Both the position numbers and the translations under genes were made by a program. Below the pieces are notes generated by a model. That model worked only from the letters and a program-made list of their open reading frames with translations. It was not told where the DNA came from and did not search any database. Of a stretch of DNA of 64,000 nt, positions 51,501 to 59,961 are shown piece by piece (positions within the stretch are counted from its first letter, which is position 1; every line of letters begins with the position of its first letter). The DNA comes from Paracoccaceae bacterium (GTDB lineage Bacteria > Pseudomonadota > Alphaproteobacteria > Rhodobacterales > Rhodobacteraceae), in contig JASJAR010000001.1 in assembly GCA_030066905.1 (NCBI GenBank), positions 124,001-188,000 on the forward strand, given 5' to 3'.

Positions 51501-52270
51501 GCGGGCGGCTGAGCGACCTGACCTGGCGCGAGCTCGACGCCCGGGTCGCCGAGGGCCCGCCGATCCTCTTTCTGCCCACCGGGGCGCTGGAGCAGCACGG
51601 GCCGCACCTGCCGCTGGGGACAGACGCTATGCTGCCCGCGCTCCTCGCCGAGCGGGTGGCCGCCGAAATCGGCGGGCTCGTTGCGCCGACCCTGCCCTAC
51701 GGCTACAAATCCCAGCCGAAATCGGGCGGCGGCAATCACATGCAGGGCTGCGCCTCGCTCGATGCGAACACCTACATCCTGATGGTCCGCGACCTCATCT
51801 GCGACTTCGCCCGCCACGGGCTCACGCGGATTGTCCTGTTCGACGGGCATATGGAAAACCAGATGTTCCTCACCGAAGCCGCCGACCTGGCCTTGCGGGC
51901 GCTGAAGGGCGAAGGCATCGAGGAGGTGCGGATCGTCAAACTCGGCTATTGGGTGATGATCGACGAGCCGCTGGAGGAGACGCTTTTCCCCGAAGGTCTG
52001 ATCTCGTGGGAGCTCGAACATGCCGCCGTGATGGAGACCTCGGTAATGCTGCACCTGAGACCCGATCTCGTCCGCACGGACCTGATACCGGACCATCCGC
52101 CGGCCGCGTTCCCGCCCTACGACGTCTACCCGTTCGACCCGGGCTCAGTCTGTCATTCCGGTGCACTGTCCTCGGCGGCGGGGGCGACGGCGGAGAAAGG
52201 CCGCGCGGTGGTCGAGGGGCTCGTCCCCGCCCTCGCGCGCCAGATCGCCGAGGCCTTCCCCGCGCCGTGA
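51497..52270 (+). CDS. Creatininase (creatinine amidohydrolase)
   Basis: A 257-residue enzyme strongly resembling Pseudomonas creatininase, which interconverts creatinine and creatine. LEQHGPHLPLGTD, YGYKSQPKSGGGNHMQG, FDGHMENQMF and SWELEHAA contain the expected metal ligands (Glu, His, Asp, His, Glu). DHPPAAFPPYDVYPFDP near the C-terminus is characteristic of true creatininase rather than of the broader family (MftE, ArfB). From memory, the residue after the ligand His in GHxEN is Tyr in Pseudomonas creatininase; here it is Met, which could change substrate. No creatinase gene follows; two ureohydrolases do. Confidence 0.8.
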   Translation: MSGRLSDLTWRELDARVAEGPPILFLPTGALEQHGPHLPLGTDAMLPALLAERVAAEIGGLVAPTLPYGYKSQPKSGGGNHMQGCASLDANTYILMVRDLICDFARHGLTRIVLFDGHMENQMFLTEAADLALRALKGEGIEEVRIVKLGYWVMIDEPLEETLFPEGLISWELEHAAVMETSVMLHLRPDLVRTDLIPDHPPAAFPPYDVYPFDPGSVCHSGALSSAAGATAEKGRAVVEGLVPALARQIAEAFPAP

Positions 52271-52298
52271 CGGACACGACAGGAAAGGAGGCCGCGCC

Positions 52299-53255
52299 AT
52301 GGCCCATGGATACGACAGCGGCAGGCTGAACCTGCCCTTCGTCGGCATCGCGACCTTCGGCAAATACGCTTACGTCGAGGATTGGGACGCCATCGATGCC
52401 GATGTCGCCGTCCTCGGGGCGCCCTTCGATTTCGGCACCCAATGGCGTGCCGGCGCGCGGTTCGGCCCGCGGGGCATCCGCGAAGCCTCGACGCTCTTCG
52501 CCTTCGGCCATGCCGGCGCCTACGACCACGAAGACGACGTCACCTATCTCGACGGCGCACGGATCGTCGACCTGGGCGACGCCGACATCGTCCACACCGA
52601 CACCGAAGGCAGCCACCGCAACATCGAGTACGGCGTGCGGAAGATCCTCGCCGCCGGAGCGCTGCCGGTGGTGCTCGGCGGCGACCATTCGGTGAACATC
52701 CCCTGCATCAACGCCTTTTCGGAGTTCGGCCCGATCCACATCGTCCAGATCGACGCCCATCTCGACTTCGTCGACGAACGCCACGGGGTGCGCTACGGCC
52801 ATGGCAACCCGATGCGGCGGGCCGCCGAGAAACCCTATGTGAGCGGGCTCAGCCAGTTCGGCATCCGCAACGTCTCCTCCACTGCGAAGGAAGGCTATGA
52901 CGACGCCCGCGCGCGGGGCTCCGACATCCTGTCGGTGCGCCAGATCAGGGCGATGGGGCCGGTCGCGGCCGCCGAGCGGGTGCCCGAGGGTGCCGATCTC
53001 TACGTCACCATCGATATCGACGGGTTCGATCCCTCCATCGCGCCGGGCACCGGCACGCCGAGCCATGGCGGATTTCTCTATTACGAGGTGCTGGAGCTTA
53101 TCGCTCATCTCGCCCGGCGCCAGCGGATCGTCGGTATCGATCTGGTGGAGGTGGCCCCGGATTACGACCCGACCGGAAGCACCCAGATTCTCGCCGCGCA
53201 GCTTCTTCTCAACACCATCGGCCGCGTGCTCCATGCCCGGAAAGGACACCCATGA
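52299..53255 (+). CDS. Agmatinase-family ureohydrolase (copy 1)
   Basis: A 318-residue binuclear-metal ureohydrolase that would release urea from a guanidino compound. The three metal signatures are complete: LGGDHSVNIP, QIDAHLDFVDE and DIDGFDPSIAPGTGTP. The N-terminal FDFGTQWRAGARFGPRGIR is the usual substrate-loop region. ATG 52299 follows AAAGGAGG. It comes 28 bases after creatininase and overlaps the second ureohydrolase by four bases. Agmatine, guanidinobutyrate, guanidinopropionate, guanidine or creatine-like substrates are all possible; the family is not resolved by motif alone. Confidence 0.85.
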   Translation: MAHGYDSGRLNLPFVGIATFGKYAYVEDWDAIDADVAVLGAPFDFGTQWRAGARFGPRGIREASTLFAFGHAGAYDHEDDVTYLDGARIVDLGDADIVHTDTEGSHRNIEYGVRKILAAGALPVVLGGDHSVNIPCINAFSEFGPIHIVQIDAHLDFVDERHGVRYGHGNPMRRAAEKPYVSGLSQFGIRNVSSTAKEGYDDARARGSDILSVRQIRAMGPVAAAERVPEGADLYVTIDIDGFDPSIAPGTGTPSHGGFLYYEVLELIAHLARRQRIVGIDLVEVAPDYDPTGSTQILAAQLLLNTIGRVLHARKGHP

Positions 53256-54202
53256 CCTACCGCCCGCCCGCCACGCCCGACCGGTTCGCACCGCGCTTTG
53301 CCGAGCTGGCCACCTTCATGCGCGCGCCCCTCGCCGCCGCCCTCGACGAGGTGGATATCGGCATCTTCGGCGTGCCCTATGACGGGGCGCTCACCAACCG
53401 GCCCGGCGCCCGGCACGGGCCCCGGGAGGTGCGCAACCAATCCTCGCTGATGCGGGCGATCAACCATGCCACCGGGGTCAGCCCGTTCGAACTTGCCCGG
53501 GTGCGCGACACCGGGGACGTGCCGTTCACGGGCATTTTCGACATCGAAACCGCCCATCGCGAGATCGAGGCCTTCGCCGCGCTCCATGTCGCCGCCGGGA
53601 TCATGCCGCTCGCCATCGGCGGCGACCATTCGGTGAGCCTGCCGCTGCTGCGCGCGGTCGCCAGGGACGGCCCCGTCGCGCTCATCCATGTCGATGCCCA
53701 TACCGACACCTGGGACAGTTTCCAGGGCTCGAAGTTCAACCATGGCGCCCCGTTCCGGCGCGCCGCGGAGGAAGGGCTCATCGACCCCGAGGCAACCGTT
53801 CAGATCGGCATCCGCGGCACCCAGAACCTGCCAGAGGGCTGGGAGTATTCGAAGGCCAGCGGCATGCGGGTGGTGTTCTGCGAGGAGTTTCACGAGGCGG
53901 GGCCGGCCGCCATCGCGGCCGAGGCCCGGGCGCTCGTGGGCGACCGGCCGGTTTATCTCACCTACGACATCGACAGCCTCGATCCGGTCTATGCGCCCGG
54001 CACCGGTACGCCGGAAATCGGCGGGATGACGACCTACCAGGCGCAGGTCCTGCTCCGCGGGCTCAGGGGGCTCGACTGGATCGGCGCCGATCTCGTCGAG
54101 GTCGCCCCGCCCTTCGATAACGGCTACATCACGTCGCTCGCCGGTGCGGGGCTTGCCTTCGAAATCCTCTGCCTTCTCGCCGAACGGGTCGCCGCGCGGT
54201 GA
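53252..54202 (+). CDS. Agmatinase-family ureohydrolase (copy 2)
   Basis: A 316-residue paralogue with IGGDHSVSLP, HVDAHTDTWD and DIDSLDPVYAPGTGTP. The N-terminal region PYDGALTNRPGARHGPREVR resembles guanidinobutyrase and guanidinopropionase more than the first copy does. Copies 1 and 2 differ in spacing and in loop residues, so they could act on different substrates or form a heteromer, as reported for some guanidine-type hydrolases. Translational coupling by ATGA supports joint function. Confidence 0.85.
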   Translation: MTYRPPATPDRFAPRFAELATFMRAPLAAALDEVDIGIFGVPYDGALTNRPGARHGPREVRNQSSLMRAINHATGVSPFELARVRDTGDVPFTGIFDIETAHREIEAFAALHVAAGIMPLAIGGDHSVSLPLLRAVARDGPVALIHVDAHTDTWDSFQGSKFNHGAPFRRAAEEGLIDPEATVQIGIRGTQNLPEGWEYSKASGMRVVFCEEFHEAGPAAIAAEARALVGDRPVYLTYDIDSLDPVYAPGTGTPEIGGMTTYQAQVLLRGLRGLDWIGADLVEVAPPFDNGYITSLAGAGLAFEILCLLAERVAAR

Positions 54203-54354
54203 GGGCTCTGCGCGAAACTTAGGCAACACCGCCGCATTCGCCGCCAAACCGGGCGAACCCAAGGGCCGGGATGCGCAAGACCCCGCTCCACGGTCGCTCC
54301 GCGATACGCGGCGATCTAGGTAAATCGATGCTGACTTGCAGGGGTGGAACAACC

Positions 54355-55368
54355 ATGGACATGACATTCGGACGGCGGGTCACCGCCATTCTCGGAACCG
54401 CGGCCGTCGCACTGACGCTGGCCCCCGCCACGGCGCGGGCGCAGGACACGATCAACTGCGTCTTCCCGTTCTGGTTCGGCTTCGCGCCGGTCTTTGTCGC
54501 CGACAAGAAGGGCTATTTCGCCGAAGAAGACCTCACGGTGACCTGGGCCTTCGACAATGACAGGGCGAACGTCCTGCCCGCGCTGGAGACGGGCGCGATC
54601 GACTGCACCATGCGCACCATCGGCGAAAGCATGGCCCGGCCGCGGACGCCCGAGACCTCCGGCACGATCATCGGCACCATCGACGTCTCGGTCGGCGCCG
54701 ACGGCGTCGTCGCGGGCCCCGGGATCGAGAGCGTGGAAGACCTCATCGGCAAGACCTTCGCCGGCGAGATCAACCATCCCGGCACGGTGCTCATTCAATA
54801 CGCGCTGAGCGAGATGGGCCGCTCGATCGACGACCTCGACATCCGGCTCATCAACACCGACGATTCCATTGCCGTCTTCGAAGACGACAGCGTCGCGGCC
54901 GTCGCCACCTGGGAGCCGATGCTGAGCCAGATCGTGAACAACACCTCCCGCGAGGGCTCCACCGTGCTTCTCGACTCGGGCGATTACGAAGGGCTCATCA
55001 CCGACGTCATCATCGTGCGCACCGACGATCTCGAAGCGAACCCCGAGAAGTACCGGAAGTTCCTGCGCGGCATCTATCGCGCCATCGACGACTACATGAG
55101 CGACCCCGACGATTTCATCGCCCTCTCCGCACCCGAATACGGGGTGCCGGATGCGGAGATGAAGGAGGCGCTCGAAGGGGTGAAATACACCACCTACGAA
55201 GACACGCTCGCCTACATGCCGATGACCGGCGACGGCACGCTCCGCGAGGTGTTCGACGCCTTCAACGAAATCAACATCTCGCTCGATCTCCAGGACGCGC
55301 CGCTTCCCTATGAGCCCTATATCGACGGGGCCCTCCTCGACGGGCTCTTTGAGGGGTTCGAACGCTAG
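54355..55368 (+). CDS. ABC substrate-binding protein, NMT1/THI5-like (second importer)
   Basis: A 337-residue periplasmic protein with a signal peptide cleaved after ARA (about residue 29). FPFWFGFAPVFVADKKGYFAEE opens the mature part, as in the ThiY/SsuA group. ALETGAIDCTMRTIGESMARPR is the second ligand-binding segment. The 152-base gap upstream contains AT-richer sequence (CTAGGTAAATCGATG at 54316-54330) that could hold a promoter. ATG 54355 follows AGGGGTGG. It starts an importer and enzyme set running to the cytosine deaminase gene. Confidence 0.85.
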   Translation: MDMTFGRRVTAILGTAAVALTLAPATARAQDTINCVFPFWFGFAPVFVADKKGYFAEEDLTVTWAFDNDRANVLPALETGAIDCTMRTIGESMARPRTPETSGTIIGTIDVSVGADGVVAGPGIESVEDLIGKTFAGEINHPGTVLIQYALSEMGRSIDDLDIRLINTDDSIAVFEDDSVAAVATWEPMLSQIVNNTSREGSTVLLDSGDYEGLITDVIIVRTDDLEANPEKYRKFLRGIYRAIDDYMSDPDDFIALSAPEYGVPDAEMKEALEGVKYTTYEDTLAYMPMTGDGTLREVFDAFNEINISLDLQDAPLPYEPYIDGALLDGLFEGFER

Positions 55369-55385
55369 GACCGGGCCGAACCCCC

Positions 55386-56162
55386 GTGTGGGTCTTTCGC
55401 AAGCCCATTCCCCGTCAGACCGAAATCCTCCTCGGTCTGGCGGGGCTCCTGACGTTTCTGGGCGCCTGGCAGCTCGTGGCCGTCTCGGGCTGGGTACGGC
55501 CGCAATTCCTGCCGACCCCGGCGGCCGTGGTCGAGGCCTTCGGGCGGCTCTTCACCGAACAGGATTTCGCCATCGATATCGGCATCTCGGTGGGCCGGGT
55601 CTGGTTTGCCTTCCTGCTATCGGTGCTCGTCGCCGTCCCGCTGGGGCTGGCGATGGCCTGTTTCCGCGCGGTGGGGGCGTTCCTCGAACCCTTCGTGGAC
55701 TTTGTCCGCTACCTGCCCGTCCCCGCCCTCGTGCCGCTTCTGATCATCTGGTTCGGCGTGGGCGAAGCCTCGAAGATCGCCGTCCTCGTGATGGGGACGT
55801 TCTTCCAGCTCCTGCTCCTCATCGTCGACGACACCAAGCGGGTGCCGGCAGAATATGTCGAGAGCGGGTTCACGCTGGGGGCCTCGAAGTGGCAGATCAT
55901 CCGCGACATCATCTTCCCCGCCGCCCTGCCGAGCATGGTCAACAATCTGCGCATAACCCTCGGGTGGTGCTGGACCTATCTCATCATCGCCGAGATCGTG
56001 GCGGCCTCGTCGGGGATCGGCCATGTCATCTGGTCCTTGCGGCGCTTTGTGAAGACGCCCGAGGTCATGGCCGGGATCGTGGCCATCGGCATCATCGGGC
56101 TTTTGACCGACCAGGCCTTCCGGCTGCTCCACCGCCGGGCCTTCCGGTATCTGGAGCGCTGA
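55386..56162 (+). CDS. ABC transporter permease (SsuC/TauC type, second importer)
   Basis: A 258-residue permease with six membrane segments and the coupling loop EYVESGFTLGASKWQIIRDIIFP. It begins at GTG 55386, 17 bases after the binding-protein gene, and stops two bases before the ATPase start. Together with its neighbours it forms an importer of the nitrate/sulfonate/pyrimidine-precursor class. Confidence 0.85.
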   Translation: MWVFRKPIPRQTEILLGLAGLLTFLGAWQLVAVSGWVRPQFLPTPAAVVEAFGRLFTEQDFAIDIGISVGRVWFAFLLSVLVAVPLGLAMACFRAVGAFLEPFVDFVRYLPVPALVPLLIIWFGVGEASKIAVLVMGTFFQLLLLIVDDTKRVPAEYVESGFTLGASKWQIIRDIIFPAALPSMVNNLRITLGWCWTYLIIAEIVAASSGIGHVIWSLRRFVKTPEVMAGIVAIGIIGLLTDQAFRLLHRRAFRYLER

Positions 56163-56164
56163 GG

Positions 56165-56971
56165 ATGGCCTATCTCGACCTCGCCCGAGTTTCGAAGACC
56201 TTCCTCAGCGAGGGCCGCGCCGTCGAGGCGGTCACGCCGGTGACCCTCGGCATCGAGGCGGGCCAGATCGTGACCTTCGTCGGCCCCTCGGGCTGCGGCA
56301 AGACCACGCTGATGCGCATGGTCGGGGGCCTCGAAACGCCTTCGGGCGGCGAGATCCGGCTCGCCGGCGACCTTCTCGGCGGGCCCGACCGGCGGCGGGG
56401 GATGGTGTTCCAGTCCTACGCCGCCTTCCCCTGGAAGACCGTGGCGGGCAACATCGCCATGGGCTTCCGGTACCGACGGGACCTCGGCGGCGCGGAAAAG
56501 GCCGAGGGGGCGCGGCGGCTCATCGACCTCGTGGGGCTGAGGGGCTTTGAGGACAGTTACACCAACCGGATCTCGGGCGGCATGCGCCAGCGCGTCGCCA
56601 TCGCCCGGACGCTGGCGGCCAATCCGGACGTTCTGTTGATGGACGAACCCTTCGGCGCGCTCGATGCGCTGACGCGCGAACACCTCCAGTCCCAGCTTCT
56701 CAGAATCAACCGGACCGAGGAGAAGACCACGATCTTCGTCACCCACGACGTCGAGGAGGCGATCCTCGTCGCGCACCGGCTGGTGGTGTTCTCCGCCCGG
56801 CCTGCGCGGGTTCTCGACGATATCGACGTCGCGGCGATCCTTCCCGTGGCCGACCGCGACCAGTCGATCCGCGACGCGCCCGACTTTCTCGCGCTGCGCC
56901 GCCAGGTGCAGGCGGTGCTCCGGGCCGAGCAGCGGCGCGCCGAACGGCAGGAGGGCGACAATGCCGCCTGA
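56165..56971 (+). CDS. ABC transporter ATP-binding protein (SsuB/TauB type, second importer)
   Basis: A 268-residue ATPase with GPSGCGKTT, FQSYAAFPW, ISGGMRQRVAIAR, VLLMDEPFGALDA and VTHDVEEA. ATG 56165 follows the permease stop by two bases, with GAGG as ribosome-binding site. It overlaps the SDR gene by 11 bases, so import and oxidation genes are translationally linked. Confidence 0.85.
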   Translation: MAYLDLARVSKTFLSEGRAVEAVTPVTLGIEAGQIVTFVGPSGCGKTTLMRMVGGLETPSGGEIRLAGDLLGGPDRRRGMVFQSYAAFPWKTVAGNIAMGFRYRRDLGGAEKAEGARRLIDLVGLRGFEDSYTNRISGGMRQRVAIARTLAANPDVLLMDEPFGALDALTREHLQSQLLRINRTEEKTTIFVTHDVEEAILVAHRLVVFSARPARVLDDIDVAAILPVADRDQSIRDAPDFLALRRQVQAVLRAEQRRAERQEGDNAA

Positions 56972-57734
56972 CTTCACCGGCCGGCGGGTGCTCGTGACGG
57001 GGGGCAATATGGGGCTCGGTGCCGGGGTCGCGCGGGCGTTTCTGGCCGCCGGGGCGGAGCTTGTCATCGCCGGGATCGAGCCGGACGTGTCCGACACCGC
57101 CCGCGACTGGTCGGAGGAAACCGGACGCCCGGTGCGGGGGATGTCCTGCGACATAGCAAATCCGGAGGATGTCGCGCGGCTGGCCTGGGCCGCAGGGCCC
57201 CTCGACGTCCTCGTCAACAATGCCGGGCTCGAGCTGATGACCCCCATCGCGGACCCCGACCCCGGCGTCGACGCGACCTTCCGGCGGATCGTCGAGATCA
57301 ACGTGATCGGAACGTTCTCGGTCACCCGAGCGCTCCTGCCGCACCTCGCCGACGGCGCGCGCATCGTCAACACCGCCTCGATGTGGGGCAAGACCGCGGT
57401 CGCCGATTTCTCCGCCTATTGCGCCTCGAAACACGCCGTCATCGGGCTCACCCGGTCGCTGGCGCAGGAACTCGCCCCGCGCGGCATTTCCGTCAACGCC
57501 GTCTGCCCCGGATGGGTGCGCACCGCGGCCTCGATGCGTTCGCTGAAGGCGATGGCGGTGCGGAGCGGCGAGACCGAGGAGGCGCTTCTGGCAGAGATCG
57601 TCGGGGCGCAGGCCCTGCCGGGGCTGATGGAACCCGGGGACATGGCGGATATTTATCTCTTCCTTGCCTCGGAGGCGGCGCGCAACATCACCGGGCAAGC
57701 GTTCACGGTGGACCGGGGGGAACTCATGCAATGA
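56961..57734 (+). CDS. Short-chain dehydrogenase/reductase 1
   Basis: A 257-residue NAD(P)-dependent oxidoreductase. VTGGNMGLGAG binds the cofactor, NNAGLE is the structural motif, and the catalytic Ser-Tyr-Lys lies in NTASM and YCASKHAV. Classical SDR length. It overlaps the ATPase by 11 bases and the second SDR by four. The substrate is unspecified; its place between an importer and hydrolases suggests redox processing of the imported compound or its ring-opened product. Confidence 0.85.
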   Translation: MPPDFTGRRVLVTGGNMGLGAGVARAFLAAGAELVIAGIEPDVSDTARDWSEETGRPVRGMSCDIANPEDVARLAWAAGPLDVLVNNAGLELMTPIADPDPGVDATFRRIVEINVIGTFSVTRALLPHLADGARIVNTASMWGKTAVADFSAYCASKHAVIGLTRSLAQELAPRGISVNAVCPGWVRTAASMRSLKAMAVRSGETEEALLAEIVGAQALPGLMEPGDMADIYLFLASEAARNITGQAFTVDRGELMQ

Positions 57735-58420
57735 GCCTTGCGGGCAGGATCGCGCTGGTGACCGGGGCGGCCAGCGGCATCGGCCGGGCGACGGCGGCGG
57801 CGCTTGCCGAAGCGGGGGCAGAGGTCACCGGGGCCGATCTGGCCGGGTTCGCCGGCGGGGAGCGGGTCGATGTGTCCGACGAGGGCTCGGTTGCCGCGCT
57901 CTTTGCGCGCATCCCTCCCCCCGACATCGTCGTCAACGCCGCCGGCATCCTGATCGAGACCCCCACTGTCGGGTCGGAGGTCGACCATTTCGACCGCCAG
58001 ATCGCGGTGAACCTGCGCGGGTCGTTTCTCGTCGCCCGGGCGGCGATGGAAGCGATGGCCGGAACCGGGACCAACGGCCGGATCGTGCTTGTCGCCTCCG
58101 AACTCGCCCATCTCGGCCGGGCGGGCTTTGCCGGCTACTGCGCCTCGAAGGCCGGCGTCATCGGCCTCACCCGCGCGCTTGCCCGGGAAGCGGCGCCGGG
58201 TATCCTCGTCAACGCCGTGGCGCCGGGGCCTACCGACACGCCGATGCTCTCGCCCGACACGATGTCCCCCGAAGCCCTCGCGCTCGAGACCCAGAACCCG
58301 ATGGGCCGGATCGGGACGCCCGAGGAAATCGCCGCCGCCGTGCTCTTTCTCGCCTCGCCGGGCGCGAGCTTCATGACCGGGCAGACGATCTGCCCCTCGG
58401 GCGGGGCGGTGATGCTGTGA
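57731..58420 (+). CDS. Short-chain dehydrogenase/reductase 2
   Basis: A 229-residue SDR, slightly shorter than its neighbour. VTGAASGIGRA, VNAAGIL, VASEL and YCASKAGVIGL hold the cofactor and catalytic motifs. The C-terminus ends in ICPSGGAVML, close to the usual DGG ending. The strand-2 region ADLAGFAGGERVDVS is shortened, which accounts for the length. It overlaps SDR 1 by ATGA and stops ten bases before the deacetylase-fold gene. Confidence 0.85.
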   Translation: MSLAGRIALVTGAASGIGRATAAALAEAGAEVTGADLAGFAGGERVDVSDEGSVAALFARIPPPDIVVNAAGILIETPTVGSEVDHFDRQIAVNLRGSFLVARAAMEAMAGTGTNGRIVLVASELAHLGRAGFAGYCASKAGVIGLTRALAREAAPGILVNAVAPGPTDTPMLSPDTMSPEALALETQNPMGRIGTPEEIAAAVLFLASPGASFMTGQTICPSGGAVML

Positions 58421-58430
58421 GGAGCCGCAC

Positions 58431-59369
58431 ATGATCCAGAACCCGATTCCCTGGCCCAACGGGGCCAAGCTCGCCGTCGCCATCACCTTCGACATGGATG
58501 CCGACAGCCTCATCCATATCGAGAAGGGAAGGGCGGCGCCGGCCTATCTCTCGACGATCTCGATGCTCCGCTACGGACCCGAGGTGGCGATCCCGCGCAT
58601 TCTCGACGGCTACCGCCGCTTCGGTCTCAGACAGACCTTCTTCATCCCCGCCTGGTGCATCGAACAGCACCCCAGGGCCGTGGAGTCGATCGTCGAGGGC
58701 GGGCACGAGGTGGGGTTTCACGGCTACATCCACGAGGCGCCCAACGCGCTGCCGCCGGCCGAGGAGCGGTACTGGATGGAGCGGTCCATCGACGTGATCG
58801 AGCGGTTCACGGGGCAACGCCCCCGGGGCAACCGCTCCCCGCTTTACAACATGTCCGACCGCACGCCGGGGTTTCTCGCCGAGGCGGGCTTTCTCTACGA
58901 CAGTTCGCTGATGGGCGACGATGTGCCTTACGTTCTCGCCCCGCCCGAAGGCGAGATCGTCGAACTCCCGGTGAGCTGGGCCACCGACGACTGGCCGCCT
59001 TACGTCCATTCCATCGACCTCGACTACATGTTCCAGATCATGGCCCCCGACCGGGCGATGGAGGTCTTCATGGCCGAGTTCGAGGCGATGCGGCGGGCCG
59101 GCGGGGGGCTCTGGATCGGGGTCTGGCATCCGTTCGTGTCGGGCCGGCTGTCGCGCTGGCAGCGGATCGAGCGGATGATCGAGGAGATGCAGGCCACCGG
59201 CGAGGTCTGGTTCGCCACGCTCGAAGAGATCGCCGCCCATTGCCTCGCCGCCGAGACCGAGGGCAGGCTCACCCTCAGGCGCGAGCCTCTGCCCCATTAC
59301 GGCGGCAGGAGCCCCCTGCCCGACCGGTTGCCCTCGTCGATGCCCGGCGCCGATGAAAACGCCAAGTGA
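58431..59369 (+). CDS. Polysaccharide-deacetylase-fold amidase (PuuE allantoinase/cyclic imidase group)
   Basis: A 312-residue NodB-fold hydrolase. PIPWPNGAKLAVAITFDMDADS replaces the classical TFDDGP opening and is typical of PuuE-type allantoinases and related cyclic imide hydrolases rather than chitin deacetylases. GHEVGFHGYIHE supplies the metal His pair, and RGNRSPLYNMS the conserved Arg loop. No signal peptide is present, so it is cytoplasmic, which also argues against a cell-wall substrate. Its neighbours (importer, SDRs, cytosine deaminase) fit opening of a hydantoin-, uracil- or allantoin-like ring. Confidence 0.75.
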   Translation: MIQNPIPWPNGAKLAVAITFDMDADSLIHIEKGRAAPAYLSTISMLRYGPEVAIPRILDGYRRFGLRQTFFIPAWCIEQHPRAVESIVEGGHEVGFHGYIHEAPNALPPAEERYWMERSIDVIERFTGQRPRGNRSPLYNMSDRTPGFLAEAGFLYDSSLMGDDVPYVLAPPEGEIVELPVSWATDDWPPYVHSIDLDYMFQIMAPDRAMEVFMAEFEAMRRAGGGLWIGVWHPFVSGRLSRWQRIERMIEEMQATGEVWFATLEEIAAHCLAAETEGRLTLRREPLPHYGGRSPLPDRLPSSMPGADENAK

Positions 59370-59381
59370 AGGAGCCCGGCC

Positions 59382-59834
59382 ATGCTCACCGAGACCGACA
59401 GAAAACTTCTCCGCATCGCCTATGACGAAGCGCTTGCGGGGTTCGACGAAGGCGGCTGCCCGATCGGGTCGGTCCTGGCGCGCGGCGGCGAGGTCGTCGC
59501 CCGGGGCCGCAACCAGCGGGTACAGGCCGGCGACCCCATCGCCCACGGCGAGATGGACGCTCTGCGGAAGGCCGGGCGCCAGCGCACCTACCGCGACACC
59601 GTGCTCTACACCTCGCTCAGCCCCTGCATGATGTGTTCTGGCACCATCGTGCAGTTCGGCATCCCCCGGGTGGTGATCGGTGAAAACACCACCTTCGGCG
59701 GCAACGAGGACTTTCTCCGGTCGCGCGGGGTCGAGGTGATCGTGGCCGACGACGCCGATTGCAAGGCTCTGATGACCCGGTTCATCGAAGAACGGCCGGA
59801 GCTCTGGGCCGAGGACATCGCCGAAGACCATTGA
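59382..59834 (+). CDS. Yeast-type cytosine deaminase (Fcy1-like)
   Basis: A 150-residue CDA-fold zinc deaminase. HGEMDAL carries the zinc His and catalytic Glu; SLSPCMMCSG carries the zinc Cys pair. GIPRVVIGENTTFGGNEDFLRSRG and the ending RPELWAEDI closely resemble fungal cytosine deaminase, distinguishing it from the two guanine-type deaminases in this window. It would convert cytosine (or a related amino-pyrimidine or creatinine-like ring) to uracil. A GAAGGAG site precedes ATG 59382. It is the last gene of the operon that began with the importer at 54355. Confidence 0.8.
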   Translation: MLTETDRKLLRIAYDEALAGFDEGGCPIGSVLARGGEVVARGRNQRVQAGDPIAHGEMDALRKAGRQRTYRDTVLYTSLSPCMMCSGTIVQFGIPRVVIGENTTFGGNEDFLRSRGVEVIVADDADCKALMTRFIEERPELWAEDIAEDH

Positions 59835-59961
59835 CCATTGCGCCCCGGGGCGAGAGGGTCGAAGCCCGTGACGGCGAAGTCCGCCGCGGCCTGTCGGCGG
59901 TGGGGTCGCCCGGGGCGGTCGCCCCAGCGCCGCCGACCCTCGGTTTGAAAGGCCCTTCGCG

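Noticed and set aside
54203-54354. Guanidine or TPP riboswitch before the second NMT1/THI5-type importer
   Set aside because: Looked for conserved loops of guanidine-I, -II and -III and TPP elements; none matched. A covariance-model search would settle it.
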